The translations under genes were made by a program, and so were the position numbers. From the NCBI RefSeq assembly GCF_002078175.1, contig NZ_MWFK01000002.1:1674001-1738000 (forward strand): a stretch of 64,000 nucleotides of DNA, in the 5' to 3' direction. The DNA is from Streptomyces sp. M41(2017). Lineage in GTDB: Bacteria; Actinomycetota; Actinomycetes; Streptomycetales; Streptomycetaceae. The notes beneath the pieces are model-generated. The model saw nothing but the letters and a program-made list of their open reading frames with translations. It was not told the DNA's origin and searched no databases. Shown piece after piece: positions 26,513 to 35,409 of this stretch (positions are counted from its first letter, which is position 1; every line of letters starts with the position of its first letter).

Positions 26513-27907
26513 ATGGACCTCGGCGTGCGCTGGAAACTGCACGGCGACGGGCGGACCCCCGCCCCCGGAGCGGTCGTCCGCCCCGATGAACGCCTCTCCT
26601 GGCCCCGCACGTTGGGGCTCGGCGCCCAGCACGTGGTGGCCATGTTCGGAGCGTCGTTCGTGGCACCCGTCCTGATGGGACTCGACCCGAACCTCGCGAT
26701 CATGATGTCCGGCGTGGCGACGGTCATCTTCCTGCTCGCCACCCGAGGCCGGGTGCCCAGCTACCTGGGCTGCTCGCTCTCCTTCGTGGGCGTCGCCGCC
26801 GTGATCCGCGCGCAGGGCGGCACCAGCGCGACGGTGACCGGCGCGGTCTTCGTCGTCGGGGTCGCGCTGTTCCTGGTGGGACTCGCCGTGCAGCGCTTCG
26901 GAGCACGGATCATCCACGCCGCGATGCCGCCGATCGTGACCGGCGCGGTCGTCATGCTGATCGGCTTCAACCTGGCGCCGGTGACCGCGTCCACCTACTG
27001 GCCGCAGGACCAGTGGACGGCCCTGCTCACCATGCTGCTCACCGGCGCGGCCGTGGTGTGTCTGCGCGGCTTCTGGTCACGCATCGCGATCTTCCTCGGC
27101 CTCGTCTTCGGCTACGTGATCTCCTGGGTCTTCGACCGGATCTTCGGCCGCATCCACTCGATGGACGCGAGCGGCAAGGTCACCGACCACTGGCGCCTCG
27201 ACTTCTCCGCCGTCGGGAACGCCGACTGGGTCGGGCTCCCGACGTTCCACGGGCCCACGTTCCAGTGGTCTGCCATCCTCGTGGCCCTCCCGGTCGTCAT
27301 CGCGCTCGTCGCGGAGAACGCCGGACACGTCAAGGCCGTCGGCGAGATGACCGGCGACCCGCTGGACGACAAGCTGGGGACCGCCATCTCGGCGGACGGC
27401 GTCGCCTCGATGCTCTCCACCGCGGTCGGCGGCCCGCCCAACACCACGTACTCCGAGAACATCGGCGTGATGGCCGCGACCCGCGTCTACTCCACGGCCG
27501 CCTACTGGGCCGCCGCCGGCTTCGCCCTGCTCTTCGGCCTCTGCCCCAAGTTCGGCGCGGTGGTGGCGGCGATCCCGGGCGGTGTCCTCGGCGGCATCAC
27601 CGTCATCCTGTACGGAATGATCGGCCTGCTCGGCGCGCAGATCTGGCTCAACGCCCGGGTGGACCTGCGCAATCCGCTGAACCTGGTGCCGGCCGCCGCG
27701 GGCATCATCATCGGGATCGGCGGCGTGAGCCTGAAGTTCACCGACAACTTCTCACTGAACGGCATCGCCCTCGGCACCATCGTCGTCATCACCGGCTACC
27801 ACGCGCTGCGGGCGATGGCCCCGGCCCACCTCAAGGGGCGGGAGCCGCTCCTCGACTCGGGGACGTCCTCGTACGACGAGCCCGGCGATCAGCGCGCCAG
27901 CTCATAG
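26513..27907 (+). CDS. Uracil permease (NCS2 family)
   Basis: 464-aa membrane transporter of the UraA/PyrP group, taking up uracil by proton symport. Visible NCS2 signatures are GAQHVVAMFGASFVAPVL near residue 36, AENAGHVKAVGEMTG, and GGPPNTTYSENIGVMAATRV, with the E of SENIG being substrate-binding. About 14 hydrophobic segments. The ribosome site is weak (AGAGAAAG at a distance). Its 3' end overlaps the convergent GH6 gene by 19 bases. Confidence 0.93.
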   Translation: MDLGVRWKLHGDGRTPAPGAVVRPDERLSWPRTLGLGAQHVVAMFGASFVAPVLMGLDPNLAIMMSGVATVIFLLATRGRVPSYLGCSLSFVGVAAVIRAQGGTSATVTGAVFVVGVALFLVGLAVQRFGARIIHAAMPPIVTGAVVMLIGFNLAPVTASTYWPQDQWTALLTMLLTGAAVVCLRGFWSRIAIFLGLVFGYVISWVFDRIFGRIHSMDASGKVTDHWRLDFSAVGNADWVGLPTFHGPTFQWSAILVALPVVIALVAENAGHVKAVGEMTGDPLDDKLGTAISADGVASMLSTAVGGPPNTTYSENIGVMAATRVYSTAAYWAAAGFALLFGLCPKFGAVVAAIPGGVLGGITVILYGMIGLLGAQIWLNARVDLRNPLNLVPAAAGIIIGIGGVSLKFTDNFSLNGIALGTIVVITGYHALRAMAPAHLKGREPLLDSGTSSYDEPGDQRASS

Positions 27908-29067
27908 GCGTACTCCGGCGAGAAGGTGCCCGGTGAGCCCTTGCAGCCGTCCGACTCGCCGGGCAGCTTCACCCAGAGATAGGCGTCGATCCCGGCCACC
28001 CCGGTGGCGAGGGTCGGCGCCTGCCCGATACTGCGGCCCGACGGGTCGCACCACTCCCCGTCGGCCGGGGCGCCGTTGCCGTTGCGGCTGGTGTCGATGA
28101 CGGCGCCGAGCCCGGGCGGCCCGCCGAGCGCGGACAGCACGCTGCGGGCGTAGGCGGTCTCGTCGCTCGTCCGGTTGAAGTTGGACACGTTGGTGAAGAC
28201 ACCGTCGGAGGAGGCCGCCGACGCGGCCCCCGCCTGCCGGAGCGGTTCGGCCTGACGGGCCGCCGGGTTCCAGTCGGAGTGACCGGCGTCGTAGTAGACC
28301 CGGGCGCGTGGGTCCGCCGCCTTGAGGACCCGGCCCGCGCGGGCGAGGGAGGCGAAACGGCCGGCCCGCTGGTCCGCGGTGAGGCAGTCGGTCTGGGCGA
28401 TCGAGTCGGGCTCCAGGACGACGACGACCTCGCCGGAGCCGAGCCCCGCCGCGAAGTCGTCGATCCAGGCGTCGTACGCGGCGAGGTCGGGCGCCCCGCC
28501 CTCCGAGGCGCCGCCGCAGTCGCGCTGGGGCACGGCGTACGGCACGACCACCGGGACCCGGCCCTCCATGGCGGCCGCCGACGTCACCGCCCTGACCCGC
28601 GCGGTGACGGTGGACGGTGTGAAGTCCGCGAACCACACCGCGGCCGGCCGGTCCGCGATCCGGGACTCGATCACCTCGCGCCGCGCGTCACCGGGATGGG
28701 CGTCGACCCATTCCTGGACCTGCGAGTCGGGATGGCCGTAGAGGCGCGCCGGAGCGGCCGCCGCCCGTGTCCTGCCGGCACGCGCCGACGGGCTCGGGGT
28801 GGACTTCCTCACCGAGGCCGACGGGGACGGGGTCGCCCGGCTCGGGGACGACGTCGGCACGGCGGGCGGCGGGCGGAAGCTGGGGCCCCCTACGGGCCGC
28901 GGCCTCGCCTCGTCGGACGCGCGGCCGTCACCCAGCGCGGCGACCATCCCCGTCACCGTCGCGATCGCCACCACGGCCGAGGCCGCCGCGACCATGAACC
29001 CCCGTCCGGCGGACCGCCTGCGCTCCGTCCTGCGCTCGGACAGCCGCTGGGCACGTAAGCCTGGCAC
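27889..29067 (-). CDS. Secreted or membrane-anchored GH6 glucanase
   Basis: 392-aa glycoside hydrolase family 6 (endoglucanase/cellobiohydrolase type) acting on beta-1,4-glucan with inversion. GH6 signatures are VPYAVPQRDCGG, VVVLEPDSIAQTDC (catalytic Asp region) and LWVKLPGESDG. A single hydrophobic helix at about 25-45 is followed by a Pro/Ser/Thr linker to residue 105, so it may stay anchored. There is no cellulose-binding module. Codon 4 is TTA (29056-29058), making translation dependent on bldA if GTG 29067 is the true start. Confidence 0.9.
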   Translation of the reverse strand: MPGLRAQRLSERRTERRRSAGRGFMVAAASAVVAIATVTGMVAALGDGRASDEARPRPVGGPSFRPPPAVPTSSPSRATPSPSASVRKSTPSPSARAGRTRAAAAPARLYGHPDSQVQEWVDAHPGDARREVIESRIADRPAAVWFADFTPSTVTARVRAVTSAAAMEGRVPVVVPYAVPQRDCGGASEGGAPDLAAYDAWIDDFAAGLGSGEVVVVLEPDSIAQTDCLTADQRAGRFASLARAGRVLKAADPRARVYYDAGHSDWNPAARQAEPLRQAGAASAASSDGVFTNVSNFNRTSDETAYARSVLSALGGPPGLGAVIDTSRNGNGAPADGEWCDPSGRSIGQAPTLATGVAGIDAYLWVKLPGESDGCKGSPGTFSPEYAYELAR

Positions 29068-29167
29068 GTCCTGTTCCCCCCACTGCGCCCCGGGCGCGTT
29101 CCCCCGTTCTGGGGAAGCCTCCGGCCCGGTGGCACCGCGGCCACCCTAGGACTGGGACGCTGCCCCC

Positions 29168-29842
29168 ATGGCCCAGTCGGCACACCTCACCACTCCCGTA
29201 GACGCGGTCGTCGCGCGGATGCGGATCCTGGACGCGACGCTGCCGGAGCGGGACGGTGTCGCGGTCTTCAACCGTGTCTACCTCACCGTCACCGAGGAGT
29301 TCGACCGGCGCCTGGACTCCGGGTTCTTCCCGGACCGCCGGGCGGCGACCGTCCTGGACGTGCGGTTCGCGGAACGCTATCTGGCGGTGGCGGAGGACGG
29401 CAGGGCACCCGCCTGCTGGCGCCCGTTGCTCCAGTTCCGGCGCCATCCGGGAGTACGTCCGCTGCAGTTCGCGGTCGCGGGCATCAACGCGCACATCGGG
29501 CACGACCTCGCGCTCGCCCTCGTGGACACCTGCCGTACGCTCGGCTGCGAACCGGCCGATCTGGAGGACGAGTTCGACCGGGTGGGCGACGTTCTCACCT
29601 CGCTGGAGGAACACATCCGCGAGGATCTGATGCCGGGCCCCGACCTGCTCCAGATCGCCGACCCGCTCACCCATCTGCTCGGCTCCTGGAGCCTGGAACG
29701 GGCCCGCGACGCGACCTGGTCCGCGGCCCGGGCCCTGTGGGCGCTGCGCGGACTGCCCGATCTGGCCGAGGAGTTCGCCGAGCGCCTCGACGCCCTGGTC
29801 GGCCTGGCCGGGCGGATGCTGCTCACTCCGCTGCCGGACTGA
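29168..29842 (+). CDS. DUF5995-like protein
   Basis: 224-aa cytoplasmic protein of unknown function, resembling the DUF5995 family (recognised by FNRVYLTVTEEF near the start and by INAHIGHDLALALVDTC in the centre). It is helix-rich with conserved His/Asp residues that could bind a metal, but this is conjecture. There is no ribosome site before ATG 29168, and -10-like TAGGAC lies only about 20 bases upstream, so the message may be nearly leaderless. It is divergent from the GH6 gene. Confidence 0.75.
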   Translation: MAQSAHLTTPVDAVVARMRILDATLPERDGVAVFNRVYLTVTEEFDRRLDSGFFPDRRAATVLDVRFAERYLAVAEDGRAPACWRPLLQFRRHPGVRPLQFAVAGINAHIGHDLALALVDTCRTLGCEPADLEDEFDRVGDVLTSLEEHIREDLMPGPDLLQIADPLTHLLGSWSLERARDATWSAARALWALRGLPDLAEEFAERLDALVGLAGRMLLTPLPD

Positions 29843-29934
29843 TCCGGCCATGCCTTCGCGGGCCGCTGCGAAACTCACGGGCCCCCGCTGTACGTTGACC
29901 GGTCGGCACCCCCGACACCAAGGAGCGAACAGGC

Positions 29935-30864
29935 ATGGCGACGCGACTCGGTCTGGCCCTCCCCCAGATGAGGCAGTACGACATCGGACGGGACGTACCC
30001 GACGTGGCACGCACCGCCGAGACGATCGGCTACGACAGCCTGTGGGTCTTCGAACGCGCCCTGTTCCCGGAGCCCGCCACCCAGGGGCTGTACGGCGTCG
30101 AGGGGCTGCCCTGGCCGGACACCTACCGCGGGGTCGCCGACCCGCTGGTCACCCTGGCGCTCGCGGCCGCCGTCACCGAGCGCGCCCTGCTCGGCACCAG
30201 TGTCCTGGTCGCCCCGCTGCACCTCCCCTTCCAGCTCGCCAAGTCCCTCGCCACGCTCGACGCGGCGAGCGGCGGGCGGGTCGTCGCCGGCCTGGGCACG
30301 GGCTGGTCGCACGACGAGTACGCGGCGGCGTCACCGCGCCCCTTCGAGGACCGCGGCCGGGTCCTCGACGAGGTGATCGAGGTGTGCCGCGCGGTCTGGG
30401 GCCCCGATCCGGTGGTCTACGAGGGCGACCTCACCCGGATCGCGTCGGCCGTGGTCGGCCCCAAGCCCGCCCGGCCGATCCCCGTCCTGCTCGCGGCCAA
30501 CACCGGCAGGGCGCGGCGCCGGCTGGTGGACCACGCCGACGGGTGGATGCCGATCGGCATGGGCGTGGACCAACTGACCGCGCAGTGGCGCGCGTTGCAG
30601 GACCTGGCCGCCGAACGCGGGCGCACCGAGCCGCTCCGTACGGTCCTGCGGACGAACGTGCGGTACACCGCGAAGGGCCACGAGGGCGAGGACCGTCAGC
30701 CCTTCCACGGCGGGGTCGAGCAGATCGTGGAGGACCTCGTCGCGCACGCCGCGATCGGCCTGGACGAGATCTTCCTCGACCTGCAGAGCACGGTCCGTGA
30801 CGCCGAGGAGCTCAAGGACGTGGCCGCCGCCGTGTACGAGGCGGCGCGGGCGGCCGGCGTCTGA
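29935..30864 (+). CDS. LLM-class F420-dependent oxidoreductase
   Basis: 309-aa luciferase-like TIM-barrel enzyme (bacterial luciferase superfamily). The N-terminus RLGLALPQM and the segments GTSVLVAPLHLPFQLAKSLATLD and GRVVAGLGTGWSHDEY are characteristic of F420-dependent members in actinobacteria. The substrate is unknown. It has a good AAGGAGCG ribosome site. It stands 92 bases after the DUF5995 gene and could be co-transcribed with it. Confidence 0.9.
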   Translation: MATRLGLALPQMRQYDIGRDVPDVARTAETIGYDSLWVFERALFPEPATQGLYGVEGLPWPDTYRGVADPLVTLALAAAVTERALLGTSVLVAPLHLPFQLAKSLATLDAASGGRVVAGLGTGWSHDEYAAASPRPFEDRGRVLDEVIEVCRAVWGPDPVVYEGDLTRIASAVVGPKPARPIPVLLAANTGRARRRLVDHADGWMPIGMGVDQLTAQWRALQDLAAERGRTEPLRTVLRTNVRYTAKGHEGEDRQPFHGGVEQIVEDLVAHAAIGLDEIFLDLQSTVRDAEELKDVAAAVYEAARAAGV

Positions 30865-30903
30865 GCCGCCCGCCCCCGGGCGCCGGCCCGCGGCCGGTTC
30901 CCT

Positions 30904-32613
30904 CTAGTCCTCGGGGAGTTCGACGGGCGCGATCTCGTCGTACACGTCACCGGGCCCGGGGTTGGTCGGGTCGGTCGTGCCGCCGAGCTGGTGCATGACG
31001 CCCCAGACCGCGTTCAGCGCGGTCTGGACGGCGCCCTCGGCCCAGCCGGCCGTCCAGGAGATGTCGTCGCCGGCGAGGAAGATGCCCCGCTTGTCCTCGG
31101 GCAGTCCGTCCTGCATGAAGTGCGTGAACAGACGGCGCTGGTAGCGGTAGTGGCCCGGCAGGTTGGCCTTGAAGGCGCCCATGAAATAGGGCTCGTTCTC
31201 CCAGGACACGGTCACCGGGTTGCCGATGATGTGCCCCCGGATGTCGACCTTCGGATAGATCTCGCCGAGCGACTTCAGCATGACCTCCATCCGCTCGCTC
31301 GCGGACAGCGGCAGCCACTTGAGGCTGTCGTCGCACCACGTGTACGAGAGGCAGATGACGGCGGGCTTGTCCGGGCCCTCGTCCAGGAGGTAGGTGCCAC
31401 GCGTCATGCGGTCGGTGAGCGTCATCGACATGACGTCCCGGCCGGTCGGATTTCCCTTGTCGTCGACGGCCTTGTCCAGCCAGAACGGCCTGTCGACGGG
31501 GACGAAGAGCTTGGAGCTCTCCATGTAGTGGGTGCGCTCGATCGCGGTCCAGTGGTCGATCGGGAAGAGCGAGTCGTCACAGGCGATCTTGGAGAGCAGC
31601 ATCCAGGACTGGGCGGTGAAGATCGCGGCCTTGAAGGTCCGGATGTCGCCGTTCGCGTCGGTGACGGTGATGCCGTTGCCCGCGGTGCGGTGCAGCCGGG
31701 TCACGGCCGGGCGCGGGGCGCCGTCGTGCAGCGACGACAGCGAGGTGCCGTACGCCCAGTGGACGATCTTCTCCGGCTCGCGCTCCCACAGGCGCAGCGG
31801 GAGCTGCTGGGAGCCGCCGACGATACCGCGGTGGTGGTCGTCGGCCTCGGTGTAGACGACGCGCAGGATCTCCAGGATGGAGTTCGGGAAGTCGGTGTCC
31901 CAGCCGCCGGTGCCGAAGCCGACCTGGCCGAAGATCTCCCGGTGCCGGAAGGACTTGAAGGACTCCGAGTCGCAGAGGAACCCGTAGAAGGTCTGGTTGT
32001 CGAGCTTCTCGACGAGCTTCGCCCAGATCTCCCGGATGCGCGGCACGTCGCGCTCCCGCATCGCCTGGTTCATGTCGGAGAAGTCGGCGCCGTCCTCCAG
32101 GCAGGCGTTCCAGGCGTTCATCACGTCGCGGTAGACCTGCGGCAGGTCGTCGACGGAGGTCGCGTAGTGGGACTCGCCCTTGAGGTCGACGACCGTCGAG
32201 GGCGTGGACTCGGCGAGAGGGTTGGGGAACGGCCGGGTCTCGAGACCCACCAGGTCGATGTAGTGCTGGAGGGCCGTGGAGGACGGCGGGAAGCGCATCG
32301 CGCCCATCTCGGCGGTCAGCGAGGGGTCACAGCCCTCGAAGCCGACGGTGCGCAGCCGGCCGCCGATCTCGTCGGCCTCGTACACGACGGGCTTGAGGCC
32401 CATCTTCATCAGCTCGTACGCGGCCACGATGCCGGAGAGTCCGCCGCCGATGACGGCGACCTCGGTGCCGTGCTCGGTCGCGGGTATCTGTCCGAGGCCC
32501 GCGGGGTGCTCGAGGAAGTCGTCGTAGGCGTAGGGGAAGTCCGGGCCGAACATGGTGATCGGCGGCTGCTGCACGTCGGCGTGCTGGACGGCGTTGGGCA
32601 CGGTGGACGTCAT
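30904..32613 (-). CDS. FAD-dependent amine oxidase
   Basis: 569-aa flavin monoamine-oxidase-like enzyme. The FAD dinucleotide-binding motif VIGGGLSGIVAAYELMKMG is at about residues 54-72, with GGRLRTV following. A C-terminal flavin motif is seen in GIFLAGDDISWTAGWAEGAVQTALNAV. It likely oxidises an amino acid or polyamine to an imine, releasing hydrogen peroxide. It is downstream of a nitrilase/amidase gene, and the pair may oxidise an amine and hydrolyse the resulting nitrogen compound; this is inference. ATG 32613 follows AAGGAGT. Confidence 0.9.
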   Translation of the reverse strand: MTSTVPNAVQHADVQQPPITMFGPDFPYAYDDFLEHPAGLGQIPATEHGTEVAVIGGGLSGIVAAYELMKMGLKPVVYEADEIGGRLRTVGFEGCDPSLTAEMGAMRFPPSSTALQHYIDLVGLETRPFPNPLAESTPSTVVDLKGESHYATSVDDLPQVYRDVMNAWNACLEDGADFSDMNQAMRERDVPRIREIWAKLVEKLDNQTFYGFLCDSESFKSFRHREIFGQVGFGTGGWDTDFPNSILEILRVVYTEADDHHRGIVGGSQQLPLRLWEREPEKIVHWAYGTSLSSLHDGAPRPAVTRLHRTAGNGITVTDANGDIRTFKAAIFTAQSWMLLSKIACDDSLFPIDHWTAIERTHYMESSKLFVPVDRPFWLDKAVDDKGNPTGRDVMSMTLTDRMTRGTYLLDEGPDKPAVICLSYTWCDDSLKWLPLSASERMEVMLKSLGEIYPKVDIRGHIIGNPVTVSWENEPYFMGAFKANLPGHYRYQRRLFTHFMQDGLPEDKRGIFLAGDDISWTAGWAEGAVQTALNAVWGVMHQLGGTTDPTNPGPGDVYDEIAPVELPED

Positions 32614-32695
32614 GGGGTACGGACTCCTTGCGCGAAAGCTGGTGAGGGGAAGGCTGGTTCGTCCGGGCCGGATCGGGGGGTCCGGGCGGGCGGGG

Positions 32696-33514
32696 TCAGA
32701 CGAGGGACCCGTAGAGGCCGGGGCGGCGGTCCTGGAGGTACGGGTTCGTCTCGCGCGAGGCCGCGAGCAGGACGGGGTCGGCGTCGCCGAGGACCAGTTC
32801 CTCGCCACGGCCTGCGCGGGATCGGGCGACTCCGTCGGGGCCGGCCAGCGTGGAGAGCCCGACGAACTCGAACTCCCCTTCCGGGCCGGTGCGGTTGACG
32901 TACGCGACGTACATCTGGTTCTCGAAGGCGCGGACGGGCACGACGGACTCCGCGACGAACTGGAAGGGGTGCATCTGCGCGGTCGGGACGAGCAGCAGGT
33001 CGGTGCCGGCGAGGGCGTGCGCGCGGACGTTCTCCGGGAACTCGACGTCGTAGCAGATCATGAGGCCGACCCGGAGGCCGTTGAGCTCCGCCTGCACGAC
33101 GGGCCGGTCGCCGGGCGTGAAGTGGTCACGCTCGAAGCAGCCGAAGAGATGGGTCTTGCGGTAGTTCGCGAGCCGGGTCCCGTCGGCGGAGATCAGCTGG
33201 ACGGAGTTGTACACCTCGGCCGTGTCGCCGCCGGCCGGGGAGTCCTCGCCGTGCCCGCGCTCGGGGTAGCCGTAGGCGACGGCCACGCCGTGCCGCCCGG
33301 CGATCTCGGCGACCGCGTCGGCCGAGTCGCCGTCGGCGGATTCGGCGAGGCGGCCGATGTCGTCGCCGATGGCGTAGCCGGTGAGGAACATCTCGGCGGT
33401 CACGAGGAGCCCTGCGCCCGCTGCGGCGGCGCGGCCCGCGGCGTCGTCGAGCACCTTGAGGTTCTCGGCGACCGAGCCGGGGCGGCCGGAGCTCTGGAGC
33501 AGGGCTGTGCGCAT
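32696..33514 (-). CDS. Carbon-nitrogen hydrolase (nitrilase superfamily)
   Basis: 272-aa cytoplasmic amidase-like enzyme with the complete nitrilase triad: E41 in VTAEMF, K120 in YRKTHLFG, and nucleophile C154 in MICYDVEFPE. The length and motifs fit omega-amidase, N-carbamoylputrescine amidase or deaminated-glutathione amidase types. It is the first gene of a two-gene operon with the amine oxidase (82-base gap). Three GTTGCG boxes lie upstream at 33596-33654, shared in type with the amino-acid permease promoter. Confidence 0.92.
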   Translation of the reverse strand: MRTALLQSSGRPGSVAENLKVLDDAAGRAAAAGAGLLVTAEMFLTGYAIGDDIGRLAESADGDSADAVAEIAGRHGVAVAYGYPERGHGEDSPAGGDTAEVYNSVQLISADGTRLANYRKTHLFGCFERDHFTPGDRPVVQAELNGLRVGLMICYDVEFPENVRAHALAGTDLLLVPTAQMHPFQFVAESVVPVRAFENQMYVAYVNRTGPEGEFEFVGLSTLAGPDGVARSRAGRGEELVLGDADPVLLAASRETNPYLQDRRPGLYGSLV

Positions 33515-33854
33515 GCGTGTTCTCCACCGGTACGGAGGGTTTGGGGGGCCTGTTAGACGGTACGGTCGGCGGCCGCGGCCGGACAAGCGGGACCCGTTGC
33601 GCGCCACCGAACGAATCGTTGCGTGCGCCGGGTCCCCGGCGGCGATTCGTTGCGCGTCCGCCCGGGGGCCCCGATACACCCGGAGAACCCCGGGAGACGC
33701 AGGTCACAGGCCGGATTCTGTGTCACTGCACGGTGACGCGCGGCTCCCTTCACGCGCCGCCCCTGCCGCGGGCGGTGCCGGAGCCGGCCGGGCGTTCCGC
33801 GACCGGCCGGGCTTCGGCTCGGGGCGGCTCGCCCCGGCCGCCGGCCCCCTCCCG
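33515..33854. other. 340-base promoter region of the nitrilase operon
   Basis: No gene. It holds three phased GTTGCG boxes (33596-33654). A cluster of GTCAC/GTGAC half-sites lies at 33703-33737 (GTCACAG, CTGTGTCAC, GGTGAC). A GC-rich stretch (33740-33850) probably terminates the HAD-EEP gene. The two box types suggest two regulators. Confidence 0.5.
33596..33654. promoter_or_regulatory. Phased GTTGCG boxes (Lrp-like) before nitrilase
   Basis: GTTGCG occurs at 33596-33601, 33618-33623 and 33649-33654, with box-to-box spacing of 22 and 31 bases. The last two extend to CGAATCGTTGCG and CGATTCGTTGCG (11 of 12 identical). Confidence 0.55.
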
Positions 33855-35339
33855 TCACTCCCCGCGGGGCACTCCGAAGACGGTGAGGACCGCCGCGTGG
33901 TCGGAGGGCCACTCGTTGTCCGCCACATCGGGCCAGGAGCGCGGGGTGCCGCTGACGACGGTGCGGGCGTCGAGGGCGGTCAGCCCGCGGTGCAGGACGA
34001 AGTCGATGCGGTCCTGCGGTTCGGGGCGCCCGCTGCCGTCCTCGTGGTCGGTGTGGACCGGCGACCAGGTGTGTCCCGGGTCGCGCACCGGGTCGGGGTG
34101 GATCTCGCGGTAGGAGTCGCGCAGGCCCGCCTCCTCGGCCGCCTGCGTCACCGGCCACACGACCTCCGGCCAGTCCCGGTGCGAGGGGGTGTTGAAGTCG
34201 CCGACGAGGACGACCGGCGTGGCCGGCTCCGTGGAGTCGGCGATCATCCGCAGGATCTCCCGCATCCGGGCGAGTCGCCCGCTCTCGCGCGCGATCAGCT
34301 CGGCGGCCGGGAGCCCCTCGAAGCGGGCCTCGTAGGGTCCGTACGGCGCGCAGTCGAGGTGGGCGCTCCACACGTCCACCCGCCGGCCGCCGGGCAGCTC
34401 GACGCGGACGCCGGTGCCGCCGTAGAAGCCGACGTCCGGATCGCCCAGCCGGGCGACGATCGGGTGGCGGCTGATGACGCCGAGGTTGTCGCCCGCCCGG
34501 TGGTGGTGCCACCCGAGGGCCTCGGCGAGTTCGCGGGCCGCGTCCCCGTACGTCTCCTGGAGGCCGACCACGTCCGCGCCCGTCTCGGCGATGACCTTGA
34601 GCTGCTTCGCGCGGTGGTCGTCGACCTTGGTGCCGCCGTACCAGAGGTTCCAGCTCAGCACCCGCAGCTCGGCCGGGGCGACCATGGCGCGCAGCAGCGC
34701 CGGGGACACCTCCTCCAGGGTGCCGAGCACAGTGCGTCCGGCGGCGGGGCCGATGGGCGCGAGCGAGGGCACGGCGAGGACGGCGCAGCCCGCGGACTCC
34801 GCGGAGGTGACGCCGGTCTGGGTGTCCTCGACGGCGACGCAGGCGGCGGGTTCGACGCCGAGGACGCGGCAGGCGGCGAGGTAGGGATCGGGGGCGGGCT
34901 TGGTGCGTTCGGTGTCGTCTGCGGTGACGGAGACGGCGAAGCGCTCGGCGCCGAGCGCCGCCAGCACGGTGTCGGCGACCGCGCGCGGGGAGGCGGTGAC
35001 GAGGGCGGTCGGGACGCCTTCGCGGGCGAGCGCGTCGAGCAGTTCGGTCGCCCCGGGGCGGGGCACGATGCCGGTGCGGACGCGGTCCGCGAACTCACGG
35101 TGGAGTTCGGTGGCGATCGCCTCCGCCGGGGACGCGGTGACGCCGGCCAGCCAGGAGGCGGTGTGCTCGACGGGCCGGCCGAGGACCTCGGGCTGGTCGG
35201 CCACCGTGAGCGCGTGTCCGAGCCGGTCGGCCACCTGTTCCACCGCCTCCCACCACAGTCGCTCGGTGTCCACGAGCGTGCCGTCCATGTCGAACAGGAC
35301 GGCCTGGAGCGGGAGTCGGGCGGTGGTGCGGTGGCTCAC
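33855..35339 (-). CDS. HAD hydrolase fused to endo/exonuclease-phosphatase
   Basis: 494-aa two-enzyme fusion. The N-terminal HAD phosphatase (about 10-225) has motif I FDMDGTLVD, motif II TAS, motif III lysine in TKPAPDP and motif IV VEDTQTG. The C-terminal EEP phosphodiesterase domain (about 230-490) has LSWNLWYGGT, LQETYG, VGDFNTPSHRDW, DRIDFVLH and WPSDHAAV. All catalytic motifs look intact. The combination suggests stepwise hydrolysis of an organic phosphodiester and then the monoester. It lies downstream of an ABC importer, though separated from it by the repeat array. Start GTG 35339 follows GAAAGAG. Confidence 0.9.
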   Translation of the reverse strand: MSHRTTARLPLQAVLFDMDGTLVDTERLWWEAVEQVADRLGHALTVADQPEVLGRPVEHTASWLAGVTASPAEAIATELHREFADRVRTGIVPRPGATELLDALAREGVPTALVTASPRAVADTVLAALGAERFAVSVTADDTERTKPAPDPYLAACRVLGVEPAACVAVEDTQTGVTSAESAGCAVLAVPSLAPIGPAAGRTVLGTLEEVSPALLRAMVAPAELRVLSWNLWYGGTKVDDHRAKQLKVIAETGADVVGLQETYGDAARELAEALGWHHHRAGDNLGVISRHPIVARLGDPDVGFYGGTGVRVELPGGRRVDVWSAHLDCAPYGPYEARFEGLPAAELIARESGRLARMREILRMIADSTEPATPVVLVGDFNTPSHRDWPEVVWPVTQAAEEAGLRDSYREIHPDPVRDPGHTWSPVHTDHEDGSGRPEPQDRIDFVLHRGLTALDARTVVSGTPRSWPDVADNEWPSDHAAVLTVFGVPRGE

Positions 35340-35409
35340 GGTGGTCTCTTTCGTCGGTGGGGGGATGCGAGGGGGGCGGTCAGGGACGGGGCGTCCCCGA
35401 CCGCGCGGC

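Noticed and set aside
33690..33740. RNase P RNA end-like sequence (ACAGAATCCGGCC on the minus strand)
   Set aside because: The rest of the RNase P core is missing and the gap is too short. The bases are better read as GTCAC/GTGAC half-sites.
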